Shown here: piece after piece, positions 25,844 through 39,559 of the stretch | Numbering within the stretch: position 1 is the stretch's first letter | Layout: each line of letters begins with the position of its first letter | Source: Hofstenia miamia | Taxonomy: Eukaryota > Xenacoelomorpha > Acoela | Assembly (NCBI GenBank): GCA_004352715.1 | Contig: SCFE01000097.1 | Location: forward strand, 760,159 to 824,158 | Direction of reading: 5' to 3' | DNA: 64,000 nt | Position numbers and translations under genes: made by a program | Notes under the pieces: model-generated | Seen by the model: the letters and a program-made list of their open reading frames with translations, nothing else | The model's database searches: none | What the model was told of the DNA's origin: nothing

Positions 25844-26365
25844 CAACCTTGGGCATAATAGTTCGGACTAATTAAATAATTCCAATTTTAAGCAACCATG
25901 TAGACGAAATTTTTTTAAAAGTCGATTAATTGTGGATTCATGCACAAAATATTCATCTATCCAATCTACCTTCAACTGCTTCGAAGTCAACCGCGGGCAA
26001 ACTCTAGAAAGACGGACTAAATTTGCTTGGAAACGGTCCTTTGGCTTAGAAGGGTGCCCTGGTTTTGACCGGCTCTTTTATAATGTGAAATAATTTAGGA
26101 TACTATTTACCTTGATAAATGAAGAAATTCGCGAGTATTTTTCATGGAATTTTTCCAGGAATTTTGAAATTAAAATTTTTTTCTTTTGAAGGAAATACGC
26201 ATTTTGGGTGAATAATGATATAAGTGCTCAACAATTGTCAGAAAATGTTAAGTTTAGACCTAAATGTTAACTGGTACATTCTGAAATTAAGCATTCAAAA
26301 TTTAAAAGTGCCAGTAACAACGAAGAGAACAACGTTAGCATTAGTCCGAACTATTATGAACAAGG

Positions 26366-26368
<3 letters not shown>
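25844..26368 (-). mobile_element. internally deleted Tc1-like transposon, 525 bp
   Basis: Terminal inverted repeats of about 29 bp (26 of 29 matching) share the core CATAATAGTTCGGACTAAT at the left and its complement at the right. The right end is followed by TA; the left flank is TG. Between them the minus strand encodes the N-terminal paired-type region of a Tc1 transposase (GHPSKPKDRFQANLVRLSRV, then PRLTSKQLKVDW and STINRLLKKFRLHG). The catalytic domain is missing, so it is a deletion derivative that could only have moved with help. Confidence 0.85.

Positions 26369-26401
<33 letters not shown>
26369..26401. repeat. (TA)n microsatellite
   Basis: TA tract starting exactly at the right end of the Tc1-like element, so it either arose from or attracted the TA target. 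Confidence 0.95.
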
Positions 26402-26405
<4 letters not shown>

Positions 26406-29281
26406 GAAGTAATGATGTCATTATTTAAAGATTTATAATGTAATTTAACAATTTTTTACGAGGAATATTTGCATTTATAATCGTGGATTAGCAAACGCTA
26501 TATTAGTTCTTCAACAATTTCAATTTTTGAACATTATTCCCAAAAGACTTTCTATAAGTCAATTGGAGTCGAAAGATAATCTTAAGAAGTATCTTACTAC
26601 TAGAAAATACAAAATATAACAATCTATATATTTTTTACAGATTAAGAAGATCTTATTATTATTCTAGAAAGTGATTTTGTAAACAGAAGTACGAACATAC
26701 GCTTAGAAATCTAAATTCCTCATTTTGGAGTCAGTGGTTGGCCCTATTACTATAAGCATTACTTTTAGGAAACACATCTATATGTTTGAATTTTTGAACT
26801 ACTTTATGCAAGCCTGTTAAGAAATGCTGAAGGCCTTTTGTTTGATCAATTCTATGGGTGGGGCCCGCTCATACAATGATGAGCATCTGTGTTAAAACTT
26901 ATTCTTGTACTTAAAGTACTTGAATATACGAATTTTTGCAAAAATATTCAACTTCTTTCAATGGATAGTGTTCAGATAATGAGGCGGTCTATGAGCATTA
27001 GAACAACAACTATCCTGAGACAGAGTCGGGTTGCGAATTTACTTCGAAAATAAAAGAAGAGACTTTTCGCTATCTTGTGATGTTTTCAGATTTGAAATAG
27101 TTCGTGAGTTATAAACATTTAAAATTCATTTGAAAAATTCCCAGCAGAACTAGGATTGATATTAAACAATGTACATTAATTTTGAACGAATTAATTATTA
27201 AATTGTGTTGTAAGAGGAAACACATTGCCTCTTTGATAGTACTTCCGATTTCTTGTCACAGATGTTTTCATTTATCACAAAGATAGCTGGCATAAATGTC
27301 TAAACCATCATTTTAAGCTGTATATCCGAATAAATTAATTAATACAGTTCTTGGTTTATTACAACCAATACTGATAATGAACAAATATCAACTTTCTGAA
27401 AATTGTTTGATAAAAACGGTTTAATTTTTTTTTAAAGTTTAAGAAACACTTGAAACACGTTTTTGCTACCGATATATAAAGTTTTAATTGTGCTACATTC
27501 AGATTTTTGCTAATTAATTCTAAATAGTCCTATATGGAGGTTGTTAGTGCATCATCAGTTACAAAATGTTTTGTTAACTGCCTAGGTATTTTTGGATGCG
27601 TTGCAATCGCTTCCAACTCTTATCAAGTGTGTATAAAGTAGACTACATGTCAAATTTTTACTGACAACATTCATATAAAACGCGTTCTTTGTTTCGTCTG
27701 AATATATGCTTTGTTTAAAACTGCGTTAGTGTTTTACAAACTATTGTATCTTTAATTATTGGAATTTCATTCCTAAGACATGAAATGCAATTATCGTCTC
27801 CTTTAAAGCGATATCAGAAACCACCTGTACACATTCCTTCAAGCGAACTTCCCCTTATCTATTCAAATTTCGACTACAGTTTTTCCATAAATTTATTCCC
27901 GACCTTTCATATATTTCATTTTAGAATGACACAGTCAATTTAAAAATTTCTTTTGTGATGTGTAAATATTCTCGGATCAAAGTATTTTACAACAGGCATT
28001 GTAAATTATCAATTTACTTAGAGGTTACTTTTTGGTAATTATATTATTTGCATTCATATACATATCTATATCTATATATATCTATATATATATATATATA
28101 TATATATGTAATTATATAAATATATATATAGTATATATATATATATAATGCAATAGGTAGTAAATGTTAAAATAACTACAGACAGCAGCAGAAGTAAACA
28201 TAAGTTGAAATCTAAACCCTCTAGATATTATAGAAGCAGAGAAATTGATAGATTTTACATTGAATAATTCATTTGTACATATACCACATTTATGAATACA
28301 TTAATAGATATATAGTGCACAAAAAATATTTTGTGTTCCTAGGAGTATTTTATAATTTAGATTTTATGTATGTATATATATATTAGGATGTGGACTATTT
28401 ACAACATAGTAAAAATTTTAAGTTTTTAGTTTTGTAAGAATGTGAGAAAAAATAATGCATAATAGCTACTTTTAATGTAAGTGTATGATTGCAAAGCGAT
28501 GGAGGATCAAATAAATTTGGTCTACACCAGTATACAATTGGCTGGAATATGTTTGAGTTCATTTAACGAGGTTAATAGAAATATGTAATAATATAATTGG
28601 TGCATATTGAACGTATTTGAGTGCTGTTCTTGGAAATATTTATGAAACTAAAAAAAATCATTTAGAGCAAAAAATACATGACATTGAAAACTGAATGCCT
28701 ACATATGTAGACAAGTGGACGGATGAGGGTTAAGTAGAAGTGGAAAGGATATATAGATGTTTGGGGTTGTTTATAAGAAGCTTGATATAAGTTAGGTTCT
28801 ATTGTATTAATTAGGTTTGCAAAATTAGGTTTGGGTTTGAGGTAAACCCAAACATTTGGATAAATTGGTTTTGCTTCAGATTTGAACTAATTGGGCGTGT
28901 GTTGAATCTGGGTCCGATTTCTAGTTCCAGTTTCATCGTTTATGGAGCTAAGCTGTTTAAGTACGTGAACCTTAGCCATGGAGTTATTGAAATGATTTTG
29001 TCCGATATAGCAAGTGTTAACCCTGCAATAAAACAGATAAATCATAGATGTTAACATCACACTCTAGATAGAATCCTACGGATATTCACTGCAAGTATCG
29101 CTGACTTGGCAATTACCAAATGGAAAAGAAATCGTAAGAAAAGTTGAGGGGAGATGTGATTACATGGAATTTAGTAATTTTTACCAGTTTTTAAATGCCC
29201 TTTTCTTTTTCTTAAAGGAAATTAAAGAAACAAATTTCAAGCCAGTCTTATATCAAACCTATGTTGTTAGCATATATAATA

Positions 29282-29325
<44 letters not shown>

Positions 29326-30461
29326 AGAATTTATATTATTCAGAAATTGGAAGCTTCTCTTACGAAATGTGAAACACTTTGCTGTTCAAAAATGTAGTTG
29401 TAAATAATTAATTGGACTGAATTTATTAATAATAAATTAAAAGATTTCCAATTACAATGTTTAACTATTTATGCATGATTCTTAAACTTAGTAATCGCTT
29501 TACCAGAATATCTTGGATTCAATAATGACAGTTGACTGTTGGCAAGCAAAGAAATTTGACACTGCTATTTATCTCTCTTTAACCCACTTAGATCCAAGCT
29601 CTTTTGCAATATTCTGAGTATGTTGACGCGTTGTTATTAATTATAGAAGATTGCATTTTAAAATTTTGACAACTGTATTTATTTTTACACTAAAATTAAG
29701 AAAATTCATCTATATGAGCAAGCATCTAGTTTTCGCATCAGTAAGCTTGTGGTTCAATCAATAGAACATTAAAACTATTGCTTATCATCATTTAGCAACG
29801 GTTTTAATTTACATGTTCGGAACATATTGCATTAATAAATTAATCGAAAATCTTAATTAATCAATTAAATGTGTGGCATTTTGTCCACGCATAATTAATA
29901 TATTAATATATAAATATTTAAAGATATAAATATATCAATTGATTTAATAACGTTTGGAATATATTTGCGGAAACAAATACTTGCACTATGCTACACTCTA
30001 TTATATATTAATATTGCATAAACTAAAATAAGTTTGATTACTAAGTCCTCACATATCTTATTGTGGGCAGTTCCCATTGCGCATTTCTTTTTTTTAAATT
30101 GTGGTTGAATATTTCTGTTTCAATATGGCAGCTAAAATGTTCTTATATTCTAACATCAAAATTTCACATATTTATAGTTTGTTACATCCATCATAATTAT
30201 ACTTTGCAGACGATAGATGACACTGCTAAGTATTCTAAAATTCGATCTATTTGATTAAGTAAATTATTATTTATAAGCACTAGCTTTATACAGGAGGATG
30301 TTAATTTTGCAACGAATCTTAAGTCTTAACTTAATAAGTGATTGGTGGTTTTTAATTTATAATAACTTCCGCTATATAATAATTTTGGCATTATTTGATA
30401 TTCCTTCGTTATTATGATTTTTTATAGTTTTAATTTTAGATATTATCTCTTTTAGAATTTG

Positions 30462-30520
<59 letters not shown>

Positions 30521-32933
30521 ATGCAATCTGTGATAGACATTGTGAAATGGCAAAGCAGTTTAAAATCAATTAACATTAAGACTAGCACAACAGCATCAGC
30601 TGTTTCTACCAGATGGAATCAATCTGAACTTTATTTATTGTATGTGTAGCACACTTTATGCCTGGGAATTGTATGTCAAACAACAGTTTGCGCGTTAGTT
30701 GCGGGCGCGTGACAAATTCCCGTCAGTAATGTTTATGGTAGATTTCGAATTTAGTTAATTTCGCTTTTATATTTTAAAATCGATATATAAATTACCAATT
30801 TTGTTTTAATAAGTTATTGAAGCAGTAGACATGAAAAAGACACATTTTATGATAAATAAATCGTTCAAAGCATTAAAACAACAACAGTCATGGTGGAAAC
30901 CGTAATATTTTATGAACAATATATTAGATGCAGAGATGTGTAATTAGAAGAGATTTTTTGTGTAGACATTTATTCAGTGAGGAAATATTGAGGTGAAGGA
31001 TGAATAATGCTTATCCCAAGATCGTGACACATGAACCATGTAATATGTTATTTTTGCCATAAACCCATTTAGAACAAAACTCCAGCTTCTGATCAATTTC
31101 ATATGCAAAAGGATTCTTATTTCTAATAAACAACATCGTCTTTCGTTAGTATGTTCTAGAAAAATATATAGTATATGGAATTCTGGTGGGGTTTGCAGAA
31201 CCCTCATTTGCCCCGTCCATTGAGAGCAAACTCCTAAGGTCTTTCAGATGTAAAGTTATTACAACTAACTTTCTTTTTATTATTGCGAACTAAAAATGCG
31301 AAATACATATCAAACGTTTGCAAACAGATACTAAGTTATTTCCTCACTAGATGGCGTTCAAACATATAATAGGAAATACATTTGTTAAAATGCGAATTCA
31401 GTATTGACACTAATAATAGTAATAATAACTTACACTAATTTGCAATCAGAAATCATTTACTCTCTGCTTTTAATGACAGATGTGAATTAATATATTCATA
31501 TTTATCGCATACAATAAGGTCTGAAGACGCAAGTGGGTATAAGAATGGAATCCTAGAAGATATAAATGTACATATGGTTTCCAAATGCACCTCAACACTA
31601 TGATTTTTATTTTTACAATTTTTTTTGTAAGCAAGCCTTTGCAGCTGGCTATTATATAGTTGTGAAATCTAACACTAGAAGGACCAAATGGGTCAATTGA
31701 CTCTTTTATAAAAATCTTTGCAATTTTAATAAGTAAATTTTCTATTTTTGTATTTTTGTAAGTACTAATTCTGTACACAACGTAAAGCTTTGAAGTAATG
31801 CTTAAAGAATTTTTATATGTACTTATACTAAAAGAACAAGGTGGGTAATTTGACTCAAACTATCTTTAAATTTCTAAGGAATGCATTTATTTATTGTTTG
31901 AAAAGTATTTTTTATTTAAAATTATTGTAGAAATAAAAAGCTTTTAGTTTTGAAACAAATAATGACAACCTTTCTCTTAGACTTAATGAACTCACCGTAT
32001 ATGTAGAGAACTATATCTACATGAAATAACAAACTATAACTGATATGTAGTTCACTTGTTGGCTTAATGAACTTCATGTAATGTTCCACTTTTGCTGAGG
32101 CTAATTTCTCTAATTTGGTACTATATATTTACCTTAGTAACTTTTTCTGCTTTTTGTGTGTTTGTGTTCATGCTATCACTTGTATGCACGACAAATAAGT
32201 TAGCACATTTTTTATGCACTTTCATGCTTTCATGTATTGAATACACTGTTGCCAAGCAAATTTGTAAAGAATTTACTACAAAGTATCAATTCTGCAGTTT
32301 ATTGTATTGAGGAATAGAAATGTGCGACATATTCTTTAATCAGAATTACATTTTTTATTTCATTTTGATATGAACAGAACGCCAAAGCAGTTACCCTTTA
32401 TTACTTAGTAAGTTGATTCACATCAGAAAGATCCCTATGAAAATTATTAAGTTTTTGCTTATCTCTATAATTTCTTCATATTTAATTCTAAATTTACAAC
32501 TAAAATTCGTTTAGCTTCTGCCTTTTCAGTTAATTTGAATTAAGTAAATAAAATTCATGCATTGTCTTTAATGTAAGGATTATTTAACTTAGGAATTAAT
32601 TAGTGAGAAGAATTTCCACCTTAGCTACAAGTTTATTTTTGAATGGTTGGAGATGAAACGCTAGTAGTGCGTCACAACATTATATTGATTTTTTAGTTTT
32701 TGATGGATACTTTGTGAACATATATCTTAAAATAGTGGGGATGGTCAATTGACCCACTATTATCTTTCTAGTAGTAAAATTTTGGCCCTTCTAATGTTGA
32801 GGATAAAAACAGTGTCATATTTAATTATATTTGAAAATTTTTAGGTGATTACGATAATTGATTGTCTAATATCATTGTTCATGCCCTCATAATAAAATGT
32901 TGTATAGAATTTATTATCAACATCATGTTTAGG
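26402..32933. other. gene-poor AT-rich region
   Basis: No gene is supported. TA microsatellites lie at about 28062-28148 (interrupted), 29283-29322 and 30464-30518. A patch near 28810-28920 has GGTTTGGGTTTGAGGTAAAC and may be an old repeat. Short open frames show no motifs. Confidence 0.5.
30464..30518. repeat. (TA)n microsatellite
   Basis: The longest uninterrupted TA run in the window outside the gaps. Confidence 0.95.
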
Positions 32934-33225
32934 AATTTCTGTTGTTGGTGTGTTTGGTTTATACGCTGGTCCTCAATGTCTCATAACCAGTCTGAGACTG
33001 AAAAAACCCATTTGTAAGTACATAAGAAGTAACCATGTTGCATTAGCATTGTGCGCAATAGGCGTTACCATAGTAGCGGTGTTCATTTTTGTAGCAGTAG
33101 TAGAGATCAAAATGCGCTGTTCAGTTCCATGTAATAAGTCGTCTCATAAGCACACCTTGATTAAAAGTGAAGAGATTGCGCTCAAAGTAAGAACAGAAGA
33201 CGCCAAATCTTCTCAACAATTATAA
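32934..33225 (+). CDS. candidate terminal exon with one membrane segment
   Basis: After an acceptor-like ...CATGTTTAG the frame opens as ISVVGVFGLYAGPQCL and continues to a TAA at 33223-33225. It contains a strong hydrophobic segment (CAIGVTIVAVFIFVAVVEI) followed by a basic and then charged tail ending KSSQQL, like the last exon of a single-pass or multi-pass membrane protein. A GTAAGT at 33014 and an AG at 33046 could remove 33 bp without changing the frame. Base composition is less AT-rich than its surroundings, which supports coding. I do not recognise the family and see no sure upstream exon. Confidence 0.45.
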
Positions 33226-36200
33226 TCTATGCAGTTTTGTAATTTATACAAGAATATAGTTAGTTGAATATTTCCGGTGTGTTTACAACTCTTTGTATGA
33301 AATTGATTGTAAAATTCGTAATTCGTTTTAAATTATTTACCTTTTCATGCTATAATTTGATGATAGATATATTTTTTATAAAAAAATGTTGATGTCAGAG
33401 GATTGCTAAGAGATATTTTTAGCAACATTCTTCAAGAGTTGATAGAAGTTAGAACTACATATAAATACAACATATAAGAAACCTGTTATTCTTGTAAATT
33501 AATCAAAAACACAGAAATATGAAATAGGGAATGCAGACTCAGCAATAAGTCTGCAATGACAGCAATGGGTTTAGTAAAAAACCTAAATTAATAATTCATT
33601 CCACCTCAGTTACGTATTCCCATAACACACAACTCTCCATGTGTAACCTAAGCAATTTTTTTTCACAAGAGGTGCAGTTGTATGTCTGCCTTTAAATATG
33701 AATTTCTCAAATCAGAAACTCTTTTGCTCTTCCTTTGCTGTTCGCCGTTTTCAAGTGCCTATTTCATGGTTTTTATCGTGCGAAATACTGCTTTCTCTAA
33801 AGATAAATTCAGTTTTGCAAATAAAACTCAAAGTAAATAGTGTCTGTTCAAATATTTATTGAGACAACTACCTGCTCAGACAGTTAATGAACAGTCGGTT
33901 TTTTGTGTTTTCATGTTGATACCTATTACTAAAGAACGTTTTCGTACCATATCCTGTGAAAAATTTCAGCCACTTGAAGGTAATGTTATTTTTATACATC
34001 TATACATTTTACATATTTGAAATTCAATTGGACGCTTCAGCAAGTGATATTGCTTTTCTTATTAACAATAATATCAATATCATGAAATTCTTTTTGACAT
34101 GTTCTAGGGTTGCACCCATGCGGGTACATGGTCTTGTAAGTGGCCGTTTATGAACTCAGCCTTATAACCGTACTATATGTTGTTTAACTAATTAGCTTGG
34201 CACAACAAGAAAGCCTACTAATGTGTTATGATCAATGCATACTTCAGCTGTCATGATAATCAGCATGAAAGTCAGAGACTAAATCAAGAACTTTTCTTGA
34301 CATAACTGGGAAGTTAATTTTATAGTGATAACGTTAAAATACTTAAAATTAATAATTTACTAGAAATAGAGTTGTAATTATTGCAATAGAAAACTACATT
34401 GCATATATGTCCTAGTAAGAATAGTAAAATACATTCATTCAATTCAAAAGTTATGGAACGTCTACAGAAGTTAACAACGTACGTTCAAAACCACGATGTT
34501 TTTATCAATGTGAAATCAAAAGAAGAAAACTGAAGTTGACCAAATATGTGTATAATATCAAGAATTCCCGCCCTAGTATATTATACATTAAGCATTATAT
34601 TTGCTTAAAAATATGCGCTCAATATTAATTTCACCCGTTACTTTAATCTGTTGAGTTTCATCCAAGCATTTCAGTTTGCTATATTTAGTTGCATTGTATA
34701 TTTTCGTTACCAATTAAAAAAAATCCAACTTTATTTAGGATAGCAAAATTATAAATGCTAATGACTACCGTGACCAAACACGGACTGGGACCAAAATTAA
34801 CTCTTCGGGAACTTGACTGAATGGGACTGGGAACAAAAAATTTTTCTGACGGAACCAAATATAACTGGTCCTGCACACCTCTAATGGAGGAGGTAATTCT
34901 TATAATCAATAATGCAATTGAAACAAATGGCCATAAAAATAAATATCTTTAGAAGAGACAAATTATCACGCTACAATCACAGCCTGTATGCATGGCCTAT
35001 GCACATATTGTTGAAGCCCGTGCCCGTACGCTATTGTTCGTGCCCTACCTTAAGCGATGTGAATAAAAAAATTGACCAAATGCTAGTTGTACATTCGATT
35101 CGATCTTATGTATATGAAAATTTTTCTTAGTTTCAGAATAGATAAAATCCTTGAAATAATATGTAAATATTGCGCATCAACATCAAATATAATTTGCAGA
35201 AATGTTGTGTATATCGAAAATTGACAGAAATTCAAATTTGGATTGTCTTTCTTAATTTTTAATTTGCAAGAAAGGACATAATATATTTCTAATCACATTA
35301 TAATTTAGTCAGTGGATGTTCATCATGATTCAAAATTAAATTCTCAAAAAATACTATTTGAAGTCCATGAACTTTGTAACTTTGATTCTTCAATGTTTGT
35401 TCTTGTTTCCATTATGCAGACTGTTCCCTTGGGAACCATCACAAAGTCACTGGTTTGCGCAGTACTTACGTCACAAGGCTGTTAGCTTAATCCAATTAAT
35501 GATTATAATGGAATTCATGCATTTTTTATCAGTCTAGATGTACAGTTTGCAGCTTGTACAATATATGGGTGCATATTTCGCTGGTCATTCTTTGGCATGC
35601 TCTCATATTCATTAAATGTTGTGTCAACTTCAATAGCAAGTTCTTTACAAATTTTGAAAACCAATCATTTCGATTTTGCATAGTAGATTTTTTGCATTTC
35701 TTTGGTGGTATACTATATGATTGAAGCTCCCAAGCCCATTTTCTAATGATAGTGTCACCACAGATATATGAAGAAAACTACTAAAATGAGTTGGAACTAT
35801 TGGAAAGATCACTGGGCAAAGTTAGGTTAGATTTTGTAAAATTCAGATTTACTCCCATGCATGTACATTAATTTTCTTGATTTGCCTACCCAAGATGCAA
35901 AAGTATATGTCATTCAAGTGTAGGGCACTCAATAACATTTTCTAATATATCCTATGAATATTTCGTTAAATTGAGGGTTGATTCCATAAAATTGTAATAA
36001 AATTCATTAAAATTAGCTCATTTAAAAATTTGCAGCTTTTAATGAATAAACTGAAATAATGCAGATTTTCTAAAATGAATACTGAAAAATGCTCTGTAGC
36101 AATGTAGATTTTTGAAGGTTTCTTAGCAAAAGTAAAGTTAATGATGCACATATCTTATGTTTAGTAGTTATTGTTTAGATTGAAGCTGATGAAAATTTTA

Positions 36201-36739
36201 ACCATTAACTTTAATTAGAGTTTGAGTGCGTGTTTGTTTTTTAAATATCTGTGCTCTAATTTGATTTACTGAAAAAAATTCAAATGATGCATACCATGAC
36301 AATGTTCTCGAAGTGGTCCTAAAATATCTCAAATTAATTAGAATTGGATATTTGTCTTGAATTTGCGCATTTGATACAACAATTTGCTAAGCAAAAATAT
36401 CTGCTGACTTTATTTCGGCATTTTTAAAAATCAGCTTCCAAGATTAAATTTTTGGCATACAACAATAATTAATTGGAAATTTATCTAGTCAAAAAGTTCG
36501 CCATTGTGTAAGAAATTTTTCCATGAAAATATAAAAATGTCTAATCAATTCCTGATTCCCTTATTAGTTTAAAAAAGTAATGTCACTTAACAGGTTAATT
36601 TCAAGGTGTCAGTGGTAATGATGTAATTTAGTGGCTCAAAAAGGCTACTTTCATACCTTTATTTTACCATGATTATTCATAATATCCTTCAAATTTACAT
36701 TTTAATGTTTTATTTTACAGCCCAATAAACAAAGAAGTA
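33226..36739. other. unassigned region
   Basis: No gene recognised. A GC-richer patch at about 34760-34880, with GGACTGGGACCAAAATTAAC and GGTCCTGCACACCTCTAATG, resembles a decayed hAT-type non-autonomous element, but only one end is visible. The minus strand at about 35560-35800 has an open but unidentified segment. Confidence 0.45.
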
Positions 36740-36840
36740 TAATAAGCAGCTTTATATAAATATGACACTTATATAGTCACTAGACCTGCAAATAAATATC
36801 TCACCAAGGAAATGCTGCACAAAAAATTTGTAAAGTGCAT
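36740..36840 (-). repeat. diverged copy of the cluster's TATA-containing repeat
   Basis: It shares the order TTATATA ... CACTTATATAGTCACTAGAC ... CTGCAAATAAATAT ... GGAAATGCTGCACAAAAAAT with the repeats at 40.65, 40.79 and 44.4 kb. It marks the left limit of the retroelement cluster, with a hAT MITE inserted 38 bp to its right. Confidence 0.6.
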
Positions 36841-36877
36841 AATTAAAGAGAAGAATTAATAGAACCCAAATAAAGAC

Positions 36878-37119
36878 CAGGGGCGTACCCAGTATTTTCT
36901 GACGGGAGGACATGATTGTTATTCCCCAATGCGGGGCGAACGCCAGGGAAAATTTTTGAAAATATTGAGAAAATAGACCCTAAAAAATGCTTTTTACGAT
37001 CCTAGATTTTAAATTTTTCAATTTTTTACGAAAAATTTTTTGATTTATCCAGTCAAAATTAAATTTGGAAACTTGACGGGGGGGACATTCCACCATGTCC
37101 CCCCCTGGGTACGCAACTG
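36878..37119. mobile_element. hAT-type MITE, 242 bp, with perfect target duplication
   Basis: The left end is CAGGGGCGTACCCAG and the right end CTGGGTACGCAACTG, an inverted pair. The 8-bp sequence ATAAAGAC is repeated exactly on both sides (36870-36877 and 37120-37127). No ORF. The perfect target duplication suggests a comparatively young insertion into an old retroelement repeat. Confidence 0.93.
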
Positions 37120-37127
37120 ATAAAGAC

Positions 37128-37929
37128 TACTGTTTCTTAGAGAAGGATATAGAGAAAATTGACTGAGTAAGAATTAGATAAAGGAGAAGATAGACCACGA
37201 GAAGGTCTATTCTTTGTTACAGCAGTAGAAATATTCTTATGAAAATAGAAAATTTGACGGAGAATTCTTATGACGAAATGGGAATAAAGAATTGTTGTTC
37301 AAAATATATAAATGTTACTAAAACACATGCATAAATGAAGAAAAACATGAACTTAAATAAAGGATAACATCAAAAATCTGATATATATATATATAATGAC
37401 AAATTTGACGTTCCGGTTTTCCCAAACATTAATGGAGTCAACATATGTTGTCTTAAAACTAAAAAATCGAAGATATAACGCTGTGTCGATAAAATGAACA
37501 TTGATGCACAAAATTATTGGAGATATTGATAGCTGGAATTTGCGACATAAAGAAGGAATTGTCTTATTTGGGATAAGATTTGTAAGAAAAAATTAGGTCT
37601 GTAAAAGAAGCTGTTTCAAGAATACCACGAAGATGATCGCACTGATAATATGAATCAGTAAAATTTATTATTGGTTTGGGAAAAGACGTAGGACTTATAT
37701 AATTATAATACGCAAAATGACTATTTAAGTCAATACATTTAATTTAGTTAGATACATTTTTTTTTAAAACTCGAAATTTATGTGTGGTGTTGTTAAAAAA
37801 TGCGTAGAATTGCACATAACAGTGTTTCCTAGAATTAGAATATAAATTTCTTTATAACTAACAATAGAAAGTTTCATTTCATCAATATATATATATATAT
37901 ATATATATATGAACACAATGCAATATTAA
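37128..37929. other. unassigned stretch between MITE and RT copy
   Basis: No ORF recognised. It includes short TA tracts at about 37381-37396 and 37884-37910. Confidence 0.4.
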
Positions 37930-38100
37930 GCAATATTAATAAATGTAGCAATAAGTTTTTATTAAAAACAAATACAATGATTAAATGATAATGCAATACT
38001 TATATAGGTATAGCTTTTTACTTAGCCTTTGGATCAAGTAAATAAAACCAAATAAACCATTGCTGTATCATTTACAAATTGTGTACAGTATAAAAATAAC
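37930..38100 (-). promoter_or_regulatory. TATA-containing repeat downstream of RT copy 4
   Basis: It matches the cluster repeat: AAAAACAAATACAATGATTA, ACTTATATAGGTATAGC, TTAGCCTTTGGATCAAGTAA, ATAAAACCAAATAA and a degenerate GCTGCACAAA box. It follows the RNase H end of RT copy 4 on the minus strand. Confidence 0.65.
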
Positions 38101-38109
38101 TCTTTAATC

Positions 38110-39330
38110 ATTGAAGGAAATTCATGTCATCAAAATCATCGACCACACGGGAGGGGAGATCTGCAAGATTGCATTCAGTAGGTATCCAACTAACTGATGC
38201 AACATGATGTTGAATGAGAAATTGGATTGTTATTGCCCACCAAGGTGAAAATTGAGATTAAAGCTTATTTTTCTTGATATTATAATGTAAAACTTTGTTA
38301 TCAGTAAAAATGTGAAAAGTAAGGAGGTTATAAAAGCATGAAGCTCATTGTAGTATATTGGACATAAGTTAGAGTAGGAAGAAGTGTATTTAAATTGTAA
38401 ATAGGGAAATAATCACCAATTCCAATTGAAGAAGCATAAAAAAATAGGTAATTGGATCACAATAAAGAAGTGGAGAGTACAACTTAAAATTTTCTTTAAT
38501 ATAATTTGTAATAAATCGCGCCCATTACCAGTGGTAAGGGGATCATCATATAATTCCTCTGCAAAGAGTAGTTAAGTTGTAGTAAAGTGGAAGGACAAAA
38601 TTAACGCGACCAGCTAATTTGTTTTATTTTTTCATTGAAATCTAGTATAATAAATTCATTTAAAATAAATTTAAGTACATTTTTTTGATCCTGATTCTTT
38701 GTTATCTCTCCCTCTTTTAAGTCCATGTGTAGTCCTAAAATATCAATTAATCCATTAGTGCCGTAGATATATTCTTTAATTTGGACATTGAATGATTTTA
38801 ATTTTGAAATCCATTCGTTAGTATCGTTGTTATATGATGAGTCAAATTGTCTATGTGTGCCCGAAAAAAGTCACAGATTTCTCTAATGGGTGATAATAAG
38901 TGATTTGAACAGAGATAACAATATAATGGAGATATGGATAATGGATATTCCCATCTTAAGAATCTCCATCTATGGTTTCAATGGTCTATAAATGTATTTT
39001 TCCATCGATCTTCATTTTTAATTTTTTGTTGGTAGAAAGCATTTGGTATTTCGATTTTCATCATGCAATAATTGTTAATTTTTTTAAACGATTCTTTATG
39101 CAGTCGACTAGTCTTGGAAACCAAAATTTTGTTCTTTTCTGTACATCGCTACTTGGTGAGTAATCAACTACTAGTCTAAACTTTGTATAATCTTTGAAGA
39201 ATTAGGTACAAGGAATGATTGAAACATAAGGGCGATCTAGATGCCTTCTCAATTACTCCATATTCAACATGTGGCTTAATGTTTCATTCAAATGTATCGT
39301 TTCAAGTTCATTCAAATATAAATAGTTATA
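38110..39330 (-). pseudogene. RT/RNase H relic, copy 4
   Basis: Minus-strand fragments in several frames correspond to the RT/RNase H of the better copy at 48.6-50.6 kb: the NELET.H start of the RT region near 39300, a KFRLVVDYSPSSD-type finger motif near 39170, an AHIDN active-site box near 38850, and a CNLADLPSR-type RNase H end near 38140. Numerous stops and frameshifts. On its 5' side it abuts a glycoprotein-like fragment, the reverse of the order at 55 kb, so the locus has been rearranged. Confidence 0.75.
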
Positions 39331-39427
39331 CAGCAATTTTTCCTACAGAAATCCACTAATTTCTTTTCATATGTTACTATGTATGCTTCTTGAGAATTTT
39401 GGTAGACACATAGCAATATATTGTAAC

Positions 39428-39465
39428 TATATATATATTGTATATATATATATATATATATATAT
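39428..39465. repeat. (TA)n microsatellite at the fragment junction
   Basis: TA tract lying between glycoprotein-like copy 5 and RT copy 4. Confidence 0.9.
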
Positions 39466-39559
39466 ACACTAATACGTCCCTCTATGTATTCTTTCCACAT
39501 AACTACATAAGCTGATTTTTCCAAATATTTCTGCCATTGGATTTCTGGGTAATATGGCC

